A DNA stretch of 64,000 nucleotides from Mycobacterium sp. GA-1841 (GCF_001954135.1 NZ_MBEQ01000094.1:1-64000), one strand, 5' to 3'; numbered from the stretch's first letter, positions 34,119 through 42,365 are shown. Notes: a model not told the origin generated them from the sequence alone. A program made the numbers and translations.

Positions 34119-34739
34119 ATGCGCAGGCACGGCTGGTCGGGCGACATTCCCGCCGACGACGACGAGGCGGCCCGGCGCATCATCGACGCGGCGCGTCAGG
34201 TCATCGACGCCCGCGGCACCGTGAGCGTGTCGGAAGTGGCGCAGTCCCTCGGCGTGACCCGCCAGACCATCTATCGCTACTACCCCACCCAGGAAAGCCT
34301 GATGGCCGCCACCGCCATGTCTGCGGTGGACGGCTTTCTCGACCGGCTGGCCGCGAAACTCGGCTCGATCACCGATCCGAGCGAGGCCGTCGTCGAGGGA
34401 ATCGCCTACACCGTCGAGCAGATTCCGCACGATCGGCACCTGAGCTTGGTGCTGCAGCCAGGAAAAGCCAGCGCCTTCACCGCCGGGGTCACCTCAGACG
34501 TTGCGGTCGAATTCGGTAAATCGATCGTCCAGCGTTTCGACATCGACTGGCCTGCGGCCGGCTTCGACGGTCACAAGCTCGACGAACTGGTCGAGTTCAT
34601 GCTGCGGACCCTGCAGTCGTTCATCATCGACCCCGGTGGCCCGGCCCGTCGGGACGCCGGCCTACGCACCTTCCTGCGGGATTGGATCGCGCCCGCCGTC
34701 GCCGCACAGGCACGCGCGTCCTCACCCCCGGCAAAGTAG
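34119..34739 (+). CDS. TetR-family regulator divergent from the Rieske oxygenase
   Basis: A 206-residue TetR protein. The DNA-binding region is ARRIIDAARQVIDARGTVSV and AQSLGVTRQTIYRYYPTQES. The C-terminal domain ends with FIIDPGGPARRDAGLRTFLR, a pattern shared with regulators of mycobacterial catabolic genes. ATG 34119 is chosen (MRRHGWSGDIPADDDEA); the earlier codon at 34080 lies inside the operator. It likely represses its own gene and the oxygenase gene. Confidence 0.9.
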   Translation: MRRHGWSGDIPADDDEAARRIIDAARQVIDARGTVSVSEVAQSLGVTRQTIYRYYPTQESLMAATAMSAVDGFLDRLAAKLGSITDPSEAVVEGIAYTVEQIPHDRHLSLVLQPGKASAFTAGVTSDVAVEFGKSIVQRFDIDWPAAGFDGHKLDELVEFMLRTLQSFIIDPGGPARRDAGLRTFLRDWIAPAVAAQARASSPPAK

Positions 34740-34775
34740 GCACTGCGTCGACTACCCGGCTCTGCGCAGGCGATT

Positions 34776-34800
34776 GTTTATCGGTTCCCCACGCGGGTTA
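34776..34800 (+). promoter_or_regulatory. SigF-like promoter before the small secreted protein
   Basis: GTTT (34776-34779), 15 bp, GGGTTA (34795-34800). The mycobacterial SigF consensus is GTTT-N15-17-GGGTAT, so the -35 is exact and the -10 has two changes. Confidence 0.4.
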
Positions 34801-34843
34801 GCCAAGGGGTCGCGCTCAATTGCCGATAGAAGGGAGTACGCCC

Positions 34844-35095
34844 ATGACCATCAAACCTTTGACCCTGTCATCTGTACTGGCCGGATGCGCGGCCGCGGCG
34901 GTGCTGGCATTCGCACCCGCAGCAGCCGCTGAGCCCAATCAATGTCAGAGTGGCGGGACCGGTCCGAATTCCGCCGGCCCACCGACGTGTGAGACGTCGG
35001 GACCGGCGATCACCGCCACGCCTCCGGTGCAGGGCGGACCCAACACCGGCAACGGCCCCTACGGCCCGTGGGGTAACACGCCCCCGGTCGGATAA
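34844..35095 (+). CDS. Small secreted Pro/Gly-rich protein (83 aa)
   Basis: An 83-residue protein with a clear Sec signal peptide (LSSVLAGCAAAAVLAFAPAA, cleavage after AAA about residue 30) and a 53-residue mature part rich in Gly, Pro, Thr and Asn with two cysteines (NQCQSGG and PTCETSG) that could form one disulfide. It resembles the many small secreted mycobacterial proteins of unknown function. AGAAGGGAG is well placed before ATG 34844. A SigF-like promoter lies 44-68 bp upstream. It ends 13 bp from the convergent metallopeptidase lipoprotein. Confidence 0.78.
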   Translation: MTIKPLTLSSVLAGCAAAAVLAFAPAAAAEPNQCQSGGTGPNSAGPPTCETSGPAITATPPVQGGPNTGNGPYGPWGNTPPVG

Positions 35096-35108
35096 CCGCC
35101 AGGCGGGA

Positions 35109-35960
35109 CTATTTCACGTGGGGCGCAAGTAGTTCCGCCCAAGCGTTGGTCATCTTGTCGTACTCGTCTTCGCAACCGTCGGCACGGTCCTGAGGTAGCA
35201 GTCCCTGGCTGATCACGTCAGCATTGGCGACCGGATCGGATCCGTAGATCCAGCACTCGAAGTTGTACGTGCGCGCCGCGTCCAGAGTGTGCACGTCGGC
35301 GAACAGCGACTCATCCGGCTGGCCGCCCTGTTGGGCGTAGATGCGGTATTCGCGGGCCTGGTCTTTGGCGGCCTGGACATAGTCCGGATCGACATTGCCC
35401 TCGTCATCGGGGCCGAGCAGCACCGAGGCCGCGAGCTGATCGGCGACGTCTTCCTCGCGACCGGTGGCGGGCAGTTGGTAGACGTCGATGGCCATGTGGC
35501 CGAGCTCGTGGAAGAACGAGGCGATCACGACACGGCGGGCGGTGTCCTCCGGGTCGGGGTCGCCGGCCTCACCAAAGATCTCGACGCTTTCGTTGACGTC
35601 CTCGTAGCACATCGTCATCTCTTGATCGTCAGAACTCCAGTAGTCGTTCGCCTCGTCACACTGCGCGCCGACCAGCGGAATGTCATACGGCAATTTGTAC
35701 GTATCCGTGACGTCGTCGGCGAGCTGTTCGAGCACCTGGGTCTTCTGCATCAGGTCACGACCTTTGACAGCTTCGGGGGTGGTGGCGTCCTCGTACCGCA
35801 CCACCATGCGGCCGGTGGCCGGGGCGGCGTTGGGTAACTCGACAGCGGCACTCGAGGCAGGCGGCTCCGGGTCTGCGGGCGCTGCGGCGTCTTTCGAGCT
35901 ACAACCGGCAGCCAGGACAACGACTGCGCAGACCACCGTGGAACAGAACCATCGGGGCAC
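35109..35960 (-). CDS. DUF4344 metallopeptidase-like lipoprotein
   Basis: A 283-residue lipoprotein. The signal peptide ends with lipobox LAAGC (C20). The zinc site is H151-E-x2-H155 (ASFFHELGHMAIDV), with a third ligand probably among the glutamates of TGREEDVADQ, giving a gluzincin-type arrangement. This fits the DUF4344 family. Four further cysteines (GAQCDEAN, MCYEDV, FECWIYG, DGCEDEY) may form disulfides. It should act on the outer face of the membrane; the substrate is unknown. Its two neighbours are on other transcripts. Confidence 0.87.
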   Translation of the reverse strand: MPRWFCSTVVCAVVVLAAGCSSKDAAAPADPEPPASSAAVELPNAAPATGRMVVRYEDATTPEAVKGRDLMQKTQVLEQLADDVTDTYKLPYDIPLVGAQCDEANDYWSSDDQEMTMCYEDVNESVEIFGEAGDPDPEDTARRVVIASFFHELGHMAIDVYQLPATGREEDVADQLAASVLLGPDDEGNVDPDYVQAAKDQAREYRIYAQQGGQPDESLFADVHTLDAARTYNFECWIYGSDPVANADVISQGLLPQDRADGCEDEYDKMTNAWAELLAPHVK

Positions 35961-36107
35961 GGTGCATCCTTTCGTGGAAGACGGCGATGACCGTGCCGTC
36001 TGTTTCGCTGAGTCACCAGCAATTTCGTCACGCTAGCCGATAACGACGCAGGTGATGGGCGCTATGACGCGGTGTGACCGGCTCGCACCAACAAATCCAC
36101 GTGGAGA

Positions 36108-36121
36108 ATTCGTCTGACGAT
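36108..36121 (+). promoter_or_regulatory. Candidate GntR operator, first copy
   Basis: TCGTC-T-GACGA (36110-36120) is a perfect 5-bp inverted repeat with one central base, 34 bp before the GntR start. The flanking sequence ATTCGTC-N2-A-N-GATA recurs before the paralogous GntR gene at 39112-39126. Confidence 0.4.
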
Positions 36122-36154
36122 AAGGTTGATCAGCCCAGGCGAACAGGAAGCCCC

Positions 36155-36835
36155 ATGAAGCAGATTGCCCGTACATCGGTCGTGGATGCCGTTGTCGCGC
36201 AGCTTCGTGAGCGGATCCACAACGGCAGCTGGCCCGTCGGGAGCAAGATTCCCACCGAGGTGAGGCTCATCGAGATGCTCGGTGTCAGTCGGCCCTCGGT
36301 CCGCGAAGCGGTCCGGTCCCTCGTCCAACTCGGGTTGCTCGAAACCCGCCAAGGCGACGGTACGTATGTCCTCGCCAAAGATGAAGTCAGACTGGTCCTA
36401 CAGAATGCCATTCGTGGCGCCGATGCTGACGAGGTGACGGCGGTGCGGCGGTGTCTGGATGTCTTGGCGGCTTCTCAGGCTGCCCTCCGCCGGACCGATG
36501 ACGACCTGACCGAGCTGCGTTGTGCCCTCGACGGCAGACAGGCCGCAGTGCCCGCCGGTGACATCGAGGCGTTCGTCGAGCATGACGTCACATTCCACCT
36601 CAGCATTGCGCAGATTTCACGAAACCGCCTGCTGGCCAGCATCTACCAGAGTTTCGAAGGTGCGCTGCGAGATTCCATCCGACATGCGAACTCGCCGGTG
36701 ATCGTCGACGATCGCGACGGGATACTGCACGAACGGCTCCTACTGGCTATCAAGCAAGGCGACGAATCGGCTGCGACAGCGGCCGCATCGGGGATTTTCG
36801 AAAGCGGACGGGAAAGCGGGCCTGTTGCCGGTTGA
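36155..36835 (+). CDS. GntR-family regulator, FadR type (paralogue A)
   Basis: A 226-residue GntR regulator. The winged helix is RTSVVDAVVAQLRERIHNGS, KIPTEVRLIEMLGVSRPSVR, EAVRSLVQLGLLETRQGDGT, the FadR pattern. The FCD domain follows, with the metal/ligand residues suggested by EHDVTFHLSIAQISRNRLLA. It is closely similar to the regulator at 39154 (for example KIPTE, LGVSRPS, RQGDGTYV in both). The two flank the exported-protein gene 36880-38703. ATG 36155 has CAGGAAG upstream. The stop codon lies in the loop of a bidirectional terminator. Confidence 0.9.
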   Translation: MKQIARTSVVDAVVAQLRERIHNGSWPVGSKIPTEVRLIEMLGVSRPSVREAVRSLVQLGLLETRQGDGTYVLAKDEVRLVLQNAIRGADADEVTAVRRCLDVLAASQAALRRTDDDLTELRCALDGRQAAVPAGDIEAFVEHDVTFHLSIAQISRNRLLASIYQSFEGALRDSIRHANSPVIVDDRDGILHERLLLAIKQGDESAATAAASGIFESGRESGPVAG

Positions 36836-36852
36836 TTCGGCAACAGACCCGC
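36816..36852. terminator. Bidirectional terminator
   Basis: A 15-bp stem, 36816-36830 with 36838-36852, loop of seven bases that contains the GntR stop codon. One C-A mismatch on the plus strand becomes a G-U pair on the minus strand. It ends both the GntR gene and the convergent exported-protein gene. Confidence 0.75.
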
Positions 36853-36879
36853 CCCGTGTTCGTCAGCGGACGATCGACG

Positions 36880-38703
36880 TCACTCGCTGTCGTTCTTCTT
36901 CGTCCGCTCGCTGCGCTGCTTCTTCTCTTGCTTGGCAGGCTTCGCGGCGCCGACGGCCTTCTTCACTCCGTCGCGGGCCTTCTTGACAAGCGAGCTCACC
37001 GCGCGTTTGTCCGGCTTGCCTGCCTTGCCCTGCGTCTTCTTCGCGGAGTCGACGGCATCGGCGCTCTTCACGGGCAGGTTACTCGCCGCCCTGTCTTCGG
37101 CCGGGGTGTTCGCCGCGGCGTCGGCCGCAGCCGCGGGCTTGTCGGTCACTGCCGTCTTCTTGGCGTCGGACTCAGCCGACGAATCCTCTTGGGCGACAGT
37201 GCCTCCGGCGATCTTGCCGGCGACAGCATCCGAGAGGGTGGCGCCCAGGCCGGACACCTTGCCCAGCCCACCGCCACTGACGAGCTCCGCGATGTTCTTC
37301 AGCGGGTTGGCCTTGGGATCGGCCGGGGCCGACGGGACGCCCGGAATCCCACCGTTGAAGAACGCCTGCTCGATCCCGGCCTCCAGGGCCTTGACGACAT
37401 CGGCCGGCACCCGGCTCCAATCGACGTCGGGCATGGTGCCGAACCCGACCGGGTTGCCCGAGTCGTCAAAGGTGCGCTCGTATCCGTTCTCCTGGTCGAC
37501 ATCGGTGTAGCCCAGGTTGACCAGGATCTTCAGCGCGGGCTCAAGTGCGTCGGCGATCGGATTGGTGAAGTTGGTGCCCAGCGCCAAGTTGACCGCATCG
37601 GTCGGCAACCGCAGCGGCTCAAGCAGCGGCAGACCGTTCGCGCCGATCGTGACGTACTTGTTCACCGCTGCCGGGGCGTTGCCGAGAGTGAGCTGGATGC
37701 CGGTCTTGGTGTCGATCGCGCCCAGCGCACCGTCCATGATCGGGTTGATGATGTCGTCGAGCGTCGTGCCGCGCAGCATGTAGGTCGGGAACGCCACCGA
37801 GGCCGCGGAGTTGGCCAGCGCCAAGGGGTTTGCCCAGGCCGGGAAGTCCGACAGCGCGAAGTACTCCACCGTGCCGTCGACCTTGATCGGGAAGAGCACC
37901 GCCTTGCGCACCTTACCGTCGGCCACTCCGTAATCGGTCCGCTGCGATACCACGTCCTCGGTGACCGTGCTGAACCCGAACATCTGGGCCACCGGATCAA
38001 ACCGTGCGAACAGGCCGCCATTGGCCCGGCCCGGGTTGAACAGCATGATCATCGGCAGGATGGTCTTGTTGTTGTTGGGGTCCTGGCTCTTGAACTCGTC
38101 GACCACCAGTTGGTAAGCCTGGCCGGCGTTGTACGCACCCAGTCCCATGCTGACCAGTGTCGGTACGCGCCAATTGGCGTTGGTGACCTTGAGAGGGCTG
38201 GTGATCTTCACGCCCCACGGAGTGTCGGTGATCGCGTCGGCGATGTCCTTCGGGGTGCTGGCTGCCCAGTTGGGGTTGCCACCCAGCGCCCGCAGCGCGC
38301 CGAAGAGCGGGCCGGTCATGATGACGTTGAAGCCGTCACCGGAGATCGGCATGTCCTCACCCATCATCCCGGTGACCAGGCCACTGAGATCGATGCCTGC
38401 CGACTTCAGCAGCTCGCCGAGACCCAGTTGCGCCGGGTCGAAATCCTTGAGACTGATCTTGTCGGGGTTGATGCCGAGTTCGGCGAGCGCTTCTGGAATG
38501 TCAAAGATGATCCGCGGTGTGGTGCTCGCGGCAGTCAGACCGACTCCGTAGTCGGACACGACATGGCGCGCCGACGCATTGCTGCTCGCGGCGTTGGCAA
38601 CCGAGGCGTTGGCGGTCGGCCCCAAGCCGACAGCAACGGCTGTGGCGGTGGCGATTCCCGCCATCGCAAGCTTTTTCTTGCGGACTGTGTGACGCCGAGT
38701 CAT
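36880..38703 (-). CDS. Exported alanine-rich protein with Lys/Ala tail, PE-PPE-domain-like core
   Basis: A 607-residue protein. Residues 1-33 are a signal peptide with a strongly basic start (RRHTVRKKKLAMAG) and cleavage near GPTANAS. The core (about 60-430) includes MLFNPGRANGGLFARFDPVA, YGVADGKVRKAVLFPIKVDG and LSDFPAWANPLALANSAASV. This recalls the PE-PPE hydrolase domain (NP-x-x-PNGG-x-x-x-RF and DFPxxPLNxLA patterns), yet no GxSxG is seen where the nucleophile is expected. The last 125 residues are Ala/Lys/Asp-rich and end in a basic run (AKPAKQEKKQRSER), as in HBHA-type adhesive tails. It has AAGGGA before ATG 38703. The function is unknown; an envelope role is likely. Confidence 0.82.
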   Translation of the reverse strand: MTRRHTVRKKKLAMAGIATATAVAVGLGPTANASVANAASSNASARHVVSDYGVGLTAASTTPRIIFDIPEALAELGINPDKISLKDFDPAQLGLGELLKSAGIDLSGLVTGMMGEDMPISGDGFNVIMTGPLFGALRALGGNPNWAASTPKDIADAITDTPWGVKITSPLKVTNANWRVPTLVSMGLGAYNAGQAYQLVVDEFKSQDPNNNKTILPMIMLFNPGRANGGLFARFDPVAQMFGFSTVTEDVVSQRTDYGVADGKVRKAVLFPIKVDGTVEYFALSDFPAWANPLALANSAASVAFPTYMLRGTTLDDIINPIMDGALGAIDTKTGIQLTLGNAPAAVNKYVTIGANGLPLLEPLRLPTDAVNLALGTNFTNPIADALEPALKILVNLGYTDVDQENGYERTFDDSGNPVGFGTMPDVDWSRVPADVVKALEAGIEQAFFNGGIPGVPSAPADPKANPLKNIAELVSGGGLGKVSGLGATLSDAVAGKIAGGTVAQEDSSAESDAKKTAVTDKPAAAADAAANTPAEDRAASNLPVKSADAVDSAKKTQGKAGKPDKRAVSSLVKKARDGVKKAVGAAKPAKQEKKQRSERTKKNDSE

Positions 38704-39153
38704 CTCTCATCCCTTCAACCGGCGACGTGATTGCGAAACGGAAGGTAGCGGAACTCTGGGCAAACTCTCAGGTTGCGTGAAAACAGAGAACGAAACTTGC
38801 GGACACCGGCTTCATCTGCATCGACGTGGGCTTTTGGCTATGAGCCCAACCACAGTCGGCCGGCAACGTGTGTTGCCGCACACCAGCTGGGAACTTGCTG
38901 AAAGCGGCAAGTGCATCCATCACGGCCAGAAAGCGGGCCGAGAGTACTCATTCATCCGGTCGCCTGGCTGCCTGACAACTAGATATGTCAGTGACCCGGC
39001 AACGTGACGTATTCAGATCCCGGCGGTATCCCGTTCACATCCAGAATCAGCCTCGACACCGGCTTGCCCAAAGCTTTAACCGGACGGACTTTTAGCAGGT
39101 AGACGCCCTATATTCGTCATATGATATGTTCACGGACCGTCAAAGGAGCGTGG
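38704..39153. other. Intergenic region without a supported gene
   Basis: About 450 bp between the exported-protein gene and GntR paralogue B. It must carry both promoters. I see no well-supported reading frame: the 76-codon frame at 38777 lacks a ribosome binding site and has poor codon bias. Base composition is less G/C-rich than around it, especially 39060-39125. The candidate GntR site is at 39112-39126. Confidence 0.6.
39112..39126 (+). promoter_or_regulatory. Candidate GntR operator, second copy
   Basis: ATTCGTC-AT-A-T-GATA repeats 12 of 15 positions of the site before GntR paralogue A and contains the palindrome TCATATGA (39117-39124). It lies 28 bp before the GntR start. Confidence 0.4.
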
Positions 39154-39810
39154 ATGCAGCGGATAGCCCGGGTGTCTCTTGTCGACTCCGTCGTGGCCCG
39201 CTTGCGCGATCAGATCAGCAGTGGCGCATGGCCGGTCGGCGTCAAAATCCCCACCGAAGCCGAACTGGGCGAGACCCTCGGAGTGAGCCGACCATCGATT
39301 CGCGAGGCGCTCCGATCCCTGGTCCATCTCGGTCTGATCGAAACTCGGCAAGGCGACGGCACCTACGTTATCGCCGACGACCAGACCGCAGTAGCGATGC
39401 GGCAGGCCGTTGCCGACGCCGACGATCACGACGCCGCGGTCGTGCACCGCTCCCTTGAGTTGCTTGCGGCACGCGAGGCTGCGAGTCGCCGCACCACACA
39501 AGACCTCGCCGCCCTTCGCGGTCATCTCGATGCCCGCCGCGCGGCCCACACCAGAAACGACATGGCGGCGTTCGTTCACCACGACGTGGCATTCCATGTC
39601 GGCCTGGCGGGAGCGACGCAGAATGCGCTGTTGGCCAGGCTGTACCGCAGTTTCGAGGAGACCCTGCGCGATGCGGTGACAGCGTCCGGCGCAGAAGCGT
39701 TCAGTGACGACCCCCGAGGTGATTTTCACGAGCAACTGTTCTGGGCCGTCCAGCGTGGTGACCAACGTTCGGCGATCCGGGCGGCCAGCGGAGCCCTCGA
39801 CGCGCACTGA
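39154..39810 (+). CDS. GntR-family regulator, FadR type (paralogue B)
   Basis: A 218-residue GntR regulator. The winged helix reads RVSLVDSVVARLRDQISSGA, KIPTEAELGETLGVSRPSIR, EALRSLVHLGLIETRQGDGT, nearly the same as in paralogue A at 36155. The FCD domain has HHDVAFHVGLAGATQNALLA in place of EHDVTFHLSIAQISRNRLLA. AAAGGAG precedes ATG 39154. The two regulators are in the same orientation on both sides of the exported-protein gene and probably arose by duplication. Candidate targets are their own promoters and the exported-protein gene. Confidence 0.9.
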   Translation: MQRIARVSLVDSVVARLRDQISSGAWPVGVKIPTEAELGETLGVSRPSIREALRSLVHLGLIETRQGDGTYVIADDQTAVAMRQAVADADDHDAAVVHRSLELLAAREAASRRTTQDLAALRGHLDARRAAHTRNDMAAFVHHDVAFHVGLAGATQNALLARLYRSFEETLRDAVTASGAEAFSDDPRGDFHEQLFWAVQRGDQRSAIRAASGALDAH

Positions 39811-39877
39811 CACCGCGACCGCCGGCCGAGATCTGTTCGTCGGTCGCCCGTTTCGGCCGTTGTCGTAGGCTCGTAAC

Positions 39878-40681
39878 GTGGTCGACCTCTCCTATGTCAT
39901 CGCCGGATCCGAAGCGACCGGCGGCGCCGGTCTGCAAGCAGACCTGCGGACCTTTCAGCAGTTCGGCACCTATGGCGTAGGCACCGTGACCTGCATCGTG
40001 TCGTTCGATCCGAAGGCGAACTGGGTGCACCGCTTCGTGCCAGTCGATCCGCAGGTGGTCGCCGACCAGATCGAGGCGGCGACATCGGCGTACGACCTCG
40101 ACGTCGTCAAGATCGGCATGCTCGGCACTCCCGCCACCATCGACGTCGTCGCCGAGGGCCTCGCCCGCCAGCCCTGGCGGCACGTCGTCGTCGACCCGGT
40201 CCTGATCTGCAAAGGCCAGGAGCCCGGTGCCGCCCTCGACACCGACACCGCACTGCGCCGGCAGATCCTGCCGCTTGCCACGGTGACCACCCCAAATCTG
40301 TTCGAGGCCCGCACCCTGTCCGGGATGCAGGACATCTCCTCGGTCGACGATCTCGTGGAGGCCGCCCGACGCATCGCCGACCTCGGGCCGGCTTGCGTCG
40401 TGGTGAAAGGCGGAGTGGAGTTCCCCGGCGACGACGCCGTCGACGTGGTCTTCGACGGTAACGACATCGAAATCCTGCGCGCACCAAAGGTCGGGCAGGC
40501 GCGCGTCGCCGGTGCGGGCTGCACGCTGGCCGCCGCGATCACCGCAGCCCTGGCCAAGGGCTCGGACGTCGTCGATGCGGTACGCCTGGCCAAGGACTTC
40601 ACCACCGCCGGCATCATCGACCGGATCGGTGGCAACGCCCCCTTCGACACCGTGTGGCAGGGCGCGGGCGGCACAGCGTAA
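39878..40681 (+). CDS. ThiD-family kinase (hydroxymethylpyrimidine/pyridoxal kinase)
   Basis: A 267-residue ribokinase-fold enzyme of the ThiD/PdxK type. Motifs are IAGSEATGGAGLQADLRTFQ (substrate site), KIGMLGTPATIDVV, VVDPVLICKGQEP and the phosphate/anion-hole region RVAGAGCTLAAAITAALAKG. The canonical GTGCT is AGAGCT-like here (GAGCT), as in ThiD-like pyridoxal kinases of Gram-positives. It phosphorylates a B-vitamin pyrimidine or pyridoxal; vitamin B6 salvage is my preferred guess because no thi genes or TPP riboswitch are near. GTG 39878 starts it. It is alone in its direction with the Tat-exported gene after 74 bp. Confidence 0.83.
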   Translation: MVDLSYVIAGSEATGGAGLQADLRTFQQFGTYGVGTVTCIVSFDPKANWVHRFVPVDPQVVADQIEAATSAYDLDVVKIGMLGTPATIDVVAEGLARQPWRHVVVDPVLICKGQEPGAALDTDTALRRQILPLATVTTPNLFEARTLSGMQDISSVDDLVEAARRIADLGPACVVVKGGVEFPGDDAVDVVFDGNDIEILRAPKVGQARVAGAGCTLAAAITAALAKGSDVVDAVRLAKDFTTAGIIDRIGGNAPFDTVWQGAGGTA

Positions 40682-40689
40682 GTTCCACC

Positions 40690-40702
40690 TGACCGCAGGT
40701 CA
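40690..40702 (+). promoter_or_regulatory. Short inverted repeat before the Tat-exported gene
   Basis: TGACC-GCA-GGTCA, 5-bp arms, 53 bp before the start of the Tat substrate gene. It could be an operator; support is the symmetry alone. Confidence 0.3.
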
Positions 40703-40755
40703 CCCTTGTAGCTTCGGAATTGCAGGCAAGCACGAGCGAACAAGGAGGAAGACCA

Positions 40756-41382
40756 ATGACGAATCGTTCAGGAAGTGCGTTCTCCAGACGCACGTTCATC
40801 CGCGGCGCCGCGTTCACGGTGCCCGCCATCGGAGTTGCGGCACTTGCACCGGCGGCCCTGGCGGCACCACAGGAGTGCGGTGACCCGTCCGGAAAAGTCG
40901 GTAATTGCGCAGCCCAGCTGCCGCAGGAGTTCACCGCCACCAGCTTCAGCACGACAGCGATCGTGGGCGGCACAAACTACTCAATCCTGTTCAGTACCAA
41001 CATCCGCCGAGGCCCGGTCATCCCGCCGGGGGCCACCGGTTATCGCATCAAGAGCATCAGTGTCTCGGGCACCAAGAAGGACGGCACGCCGTTCTACCTC
41101 ACCCCCGGAATCGGGGAGGTCGGTCCCCGGATTCTCAACGCCCGATCGGGATCATCGCTGGGCTTCGCCCTGGACGTGCCGTGGGACGCGAACCAGCTCG
41201 TGCGGTCGTTCCTCTACACCTACGACGTCGAGTTCCTCACCGGCCTGACCGGAATTCAGACCTGCCGGTACACCACGACGATGACGCTGGCCGACAACGG
41301 GATGACACTCGGGGGTGTCGGCTCCGTCAACTTCTCCACCCCGATGCTCGCCGAATGCGAGACGGCTCCCCCGCCGCAGTAG
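40756..41382 (+). CDS. Tat-exported protein of unknown function
   Basis: A 208-residue protein with a twin-arginine signal (S10-R11-R12-T-F, SRRTFIRGAAFTVPAIGVAA) and a cleavage site near ALAAPQ. The mature part is beta-rich, reading like an Ig-like or jelly-roll fold: GTNYSILFSTNIRRGPVIPP, GYRIKSISVSGTKKDGTPFY, then CRYTTTMTLADNGMTLGG. Four cysteines (QECGDP, VGNCAA, QTCRYT, LAECET) probably pair. No enzyme motif is apparent. AAGGAGGAAG before ATG 40756 is a strong ribosome binding site. It converges on the cellulase gene two bp away. Confidence 0.82.
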   Translation: MTNRSGSAFSRRTFIRGAAFTVPAIGVAALAPAALAAPQECGDPSGKVGNCAAQLPQEFTATSFSTTAIVGGTNYSILFSTNIRRGPVIPPGATGYRIKSISVSGTKKDGTPFYLTPGIGEVGPRILNARSGSSLGFALDVPWDANQLVRSFLYTYDVEFLTGLTGIQTCRYTTTMTLADNGMTLGGVGSVNFSTPMLAECETAPPPQ

Positions 41383-41384
41383 GG

Positions 41385-42365
41385 CTACCGGCCGGCGTTG
41401 CGGGTCAGGTCGATCGCGTACTGGCTGACGAAGGTGCCGGCGGACGCCTCGCCGGGACCACACGCGCCGTCGGACTCACCGGGACGCTTGACCCAGAGGA
41501 AGGCGTCGACGTTGCCGTTCCCGGTGGCCGTGGTCGGCGCAGCACCGAGCGCCCGGCCACTGGGGTTGCACCAGTACATCTCGCCCTCGGCCGGTCCGGC
41601 GCCGTTGCGCGACGTGTCGATGACGTAGGGCTTGCCGCCGGTCATGCCGGAAATGGCGTCGCCATAACCCATTTCCTCTTCGGTGGTGAAGAAGTTGGCG
41701 GTGTTTAGGCTGAAGCCGCGGGCCTTGGCGACCCCGACCCGGTTCAGCCGGTTGGCCATCTCGTCGGCGGCCGTCCAGCGGGAGTGCCCCGCGTCGACGT
41801 AGACCGCGGTGCCCGGGTTGCGGGTGAGGGTGTCGACCGCGTAGCTCATGAGGTTGTAGCGTTCCTCGCGCTGATCACCCGATAGGCAGTCGGCCATGGC
41901 CAGCGCGTCGGGTTCGAGGATGACCGCGGCTGGCCCGCCCCCGATGGCGGCGGCGACACCGTCGATCCAGCCCTTGTAGGCCGCGGCCGAGCCGAAGCCA
42001 CCGGCGGCGTAGCTCCCGCAGTCACGGTGCGGGAGCGCGTAGAGCGCCAGAATCGGCATGGTGCCGGCGGCCTGCGCCGCGGCGATGTACTTGGCATCCA
42101 CCGCGGGGCTGGAGATGTTGTCCATCCAGTAGGCCGTCGGAGTGTTGGCGATGGCCTGCAACTCGGGGCTCGGATTGCCCTGTGCGGCGCGCATGGCCTT
42201 CGACGACGGGTTGACGTAGAACGACTGGCCCTCGAGCGGGTTGCCATCACTGACCAGGCGCACCGCCGACGTCGGTTGCGTGGTGACCAGACCCACGCCG
42301 ACAACGGAGGCGACGGTCAGAACAGGAGCGAGCAGGCGCCCGACGGCGCTGATGGCTGAGGACAT
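41385..42365 (-). CDS. Glycoside hydrolase family 6 (cellulase/endoglucanase)
   Basis: A 326-residue secreted GH6 enzyme. A signal peptide (LLAPVLTVASVVGVGLVTTQ) is followed by the catalytic domain: FYVNPSSKAMRAAQ, YALPHRDCGSYAAGG with a conserved Asp, AVILEPDALAMADC with the catalytic acid Asp and FLWVKRPGESDGACGPG, the C-terminal signature with the second Asp. It cleaves beta-1,4-glucan. Mycobacterial homologues (CelA1) act on cellulose, including biofilm cellulose. There is no cellulose-binding module. The start is ATG 42365, with GTG 42368 directly before it. Confidence 0.93.
   Translation of the reverse strand: MSSAISAVGRLLAPVLTVASVVGVGLVTTQPTSAVRLVSDGNPLEGQSFYVNPSSKAMRAAQGNPSPELQAIANTPTAYWMDNISSPAVDAKYIAAAQAAGTMPILALYALPHRDCGSYAAGGFGSAAAYKGWIDGVAAAIGGGPAAVILEPDALAMADCLSGDQREERYNLMSYAVDTLTRNPGTAVYVDAGHSRWTAADEMANRLNRVGVAKARGFSLNTANFFTTEEEMGYGDAISGMTGGKPYVIDTSRNGAGPAEGEMYWCNPSGRALGAAPTTATGNGNVDAFLWVKRPGESDGACGPGEASAGTFVSQYAIDLTRNAGR

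Noticed and set aside
36880-38703. Naming the exported protein as a PE or PPE family member
   Set aside because: No PE or PPE N-terminal domain, a classical signal peptide instead, and only partial likeness to the PE-PPE hydrolase core.
36832-38730. Plus-strand frame of 632 codons opposite the exported protein
   Set aside because: Longer than the gene I accept, but Arg/Gly/Val/Asp-rich shadow composition without motifs; the minus strand has a signal peptide, ribosome binding site and terminator.
38777-39007. 76-codon frame in the intergenic region before GntR paralogue B
   Set aside because: No ribosome binding site, unusual codon use and no recognisable protein features.
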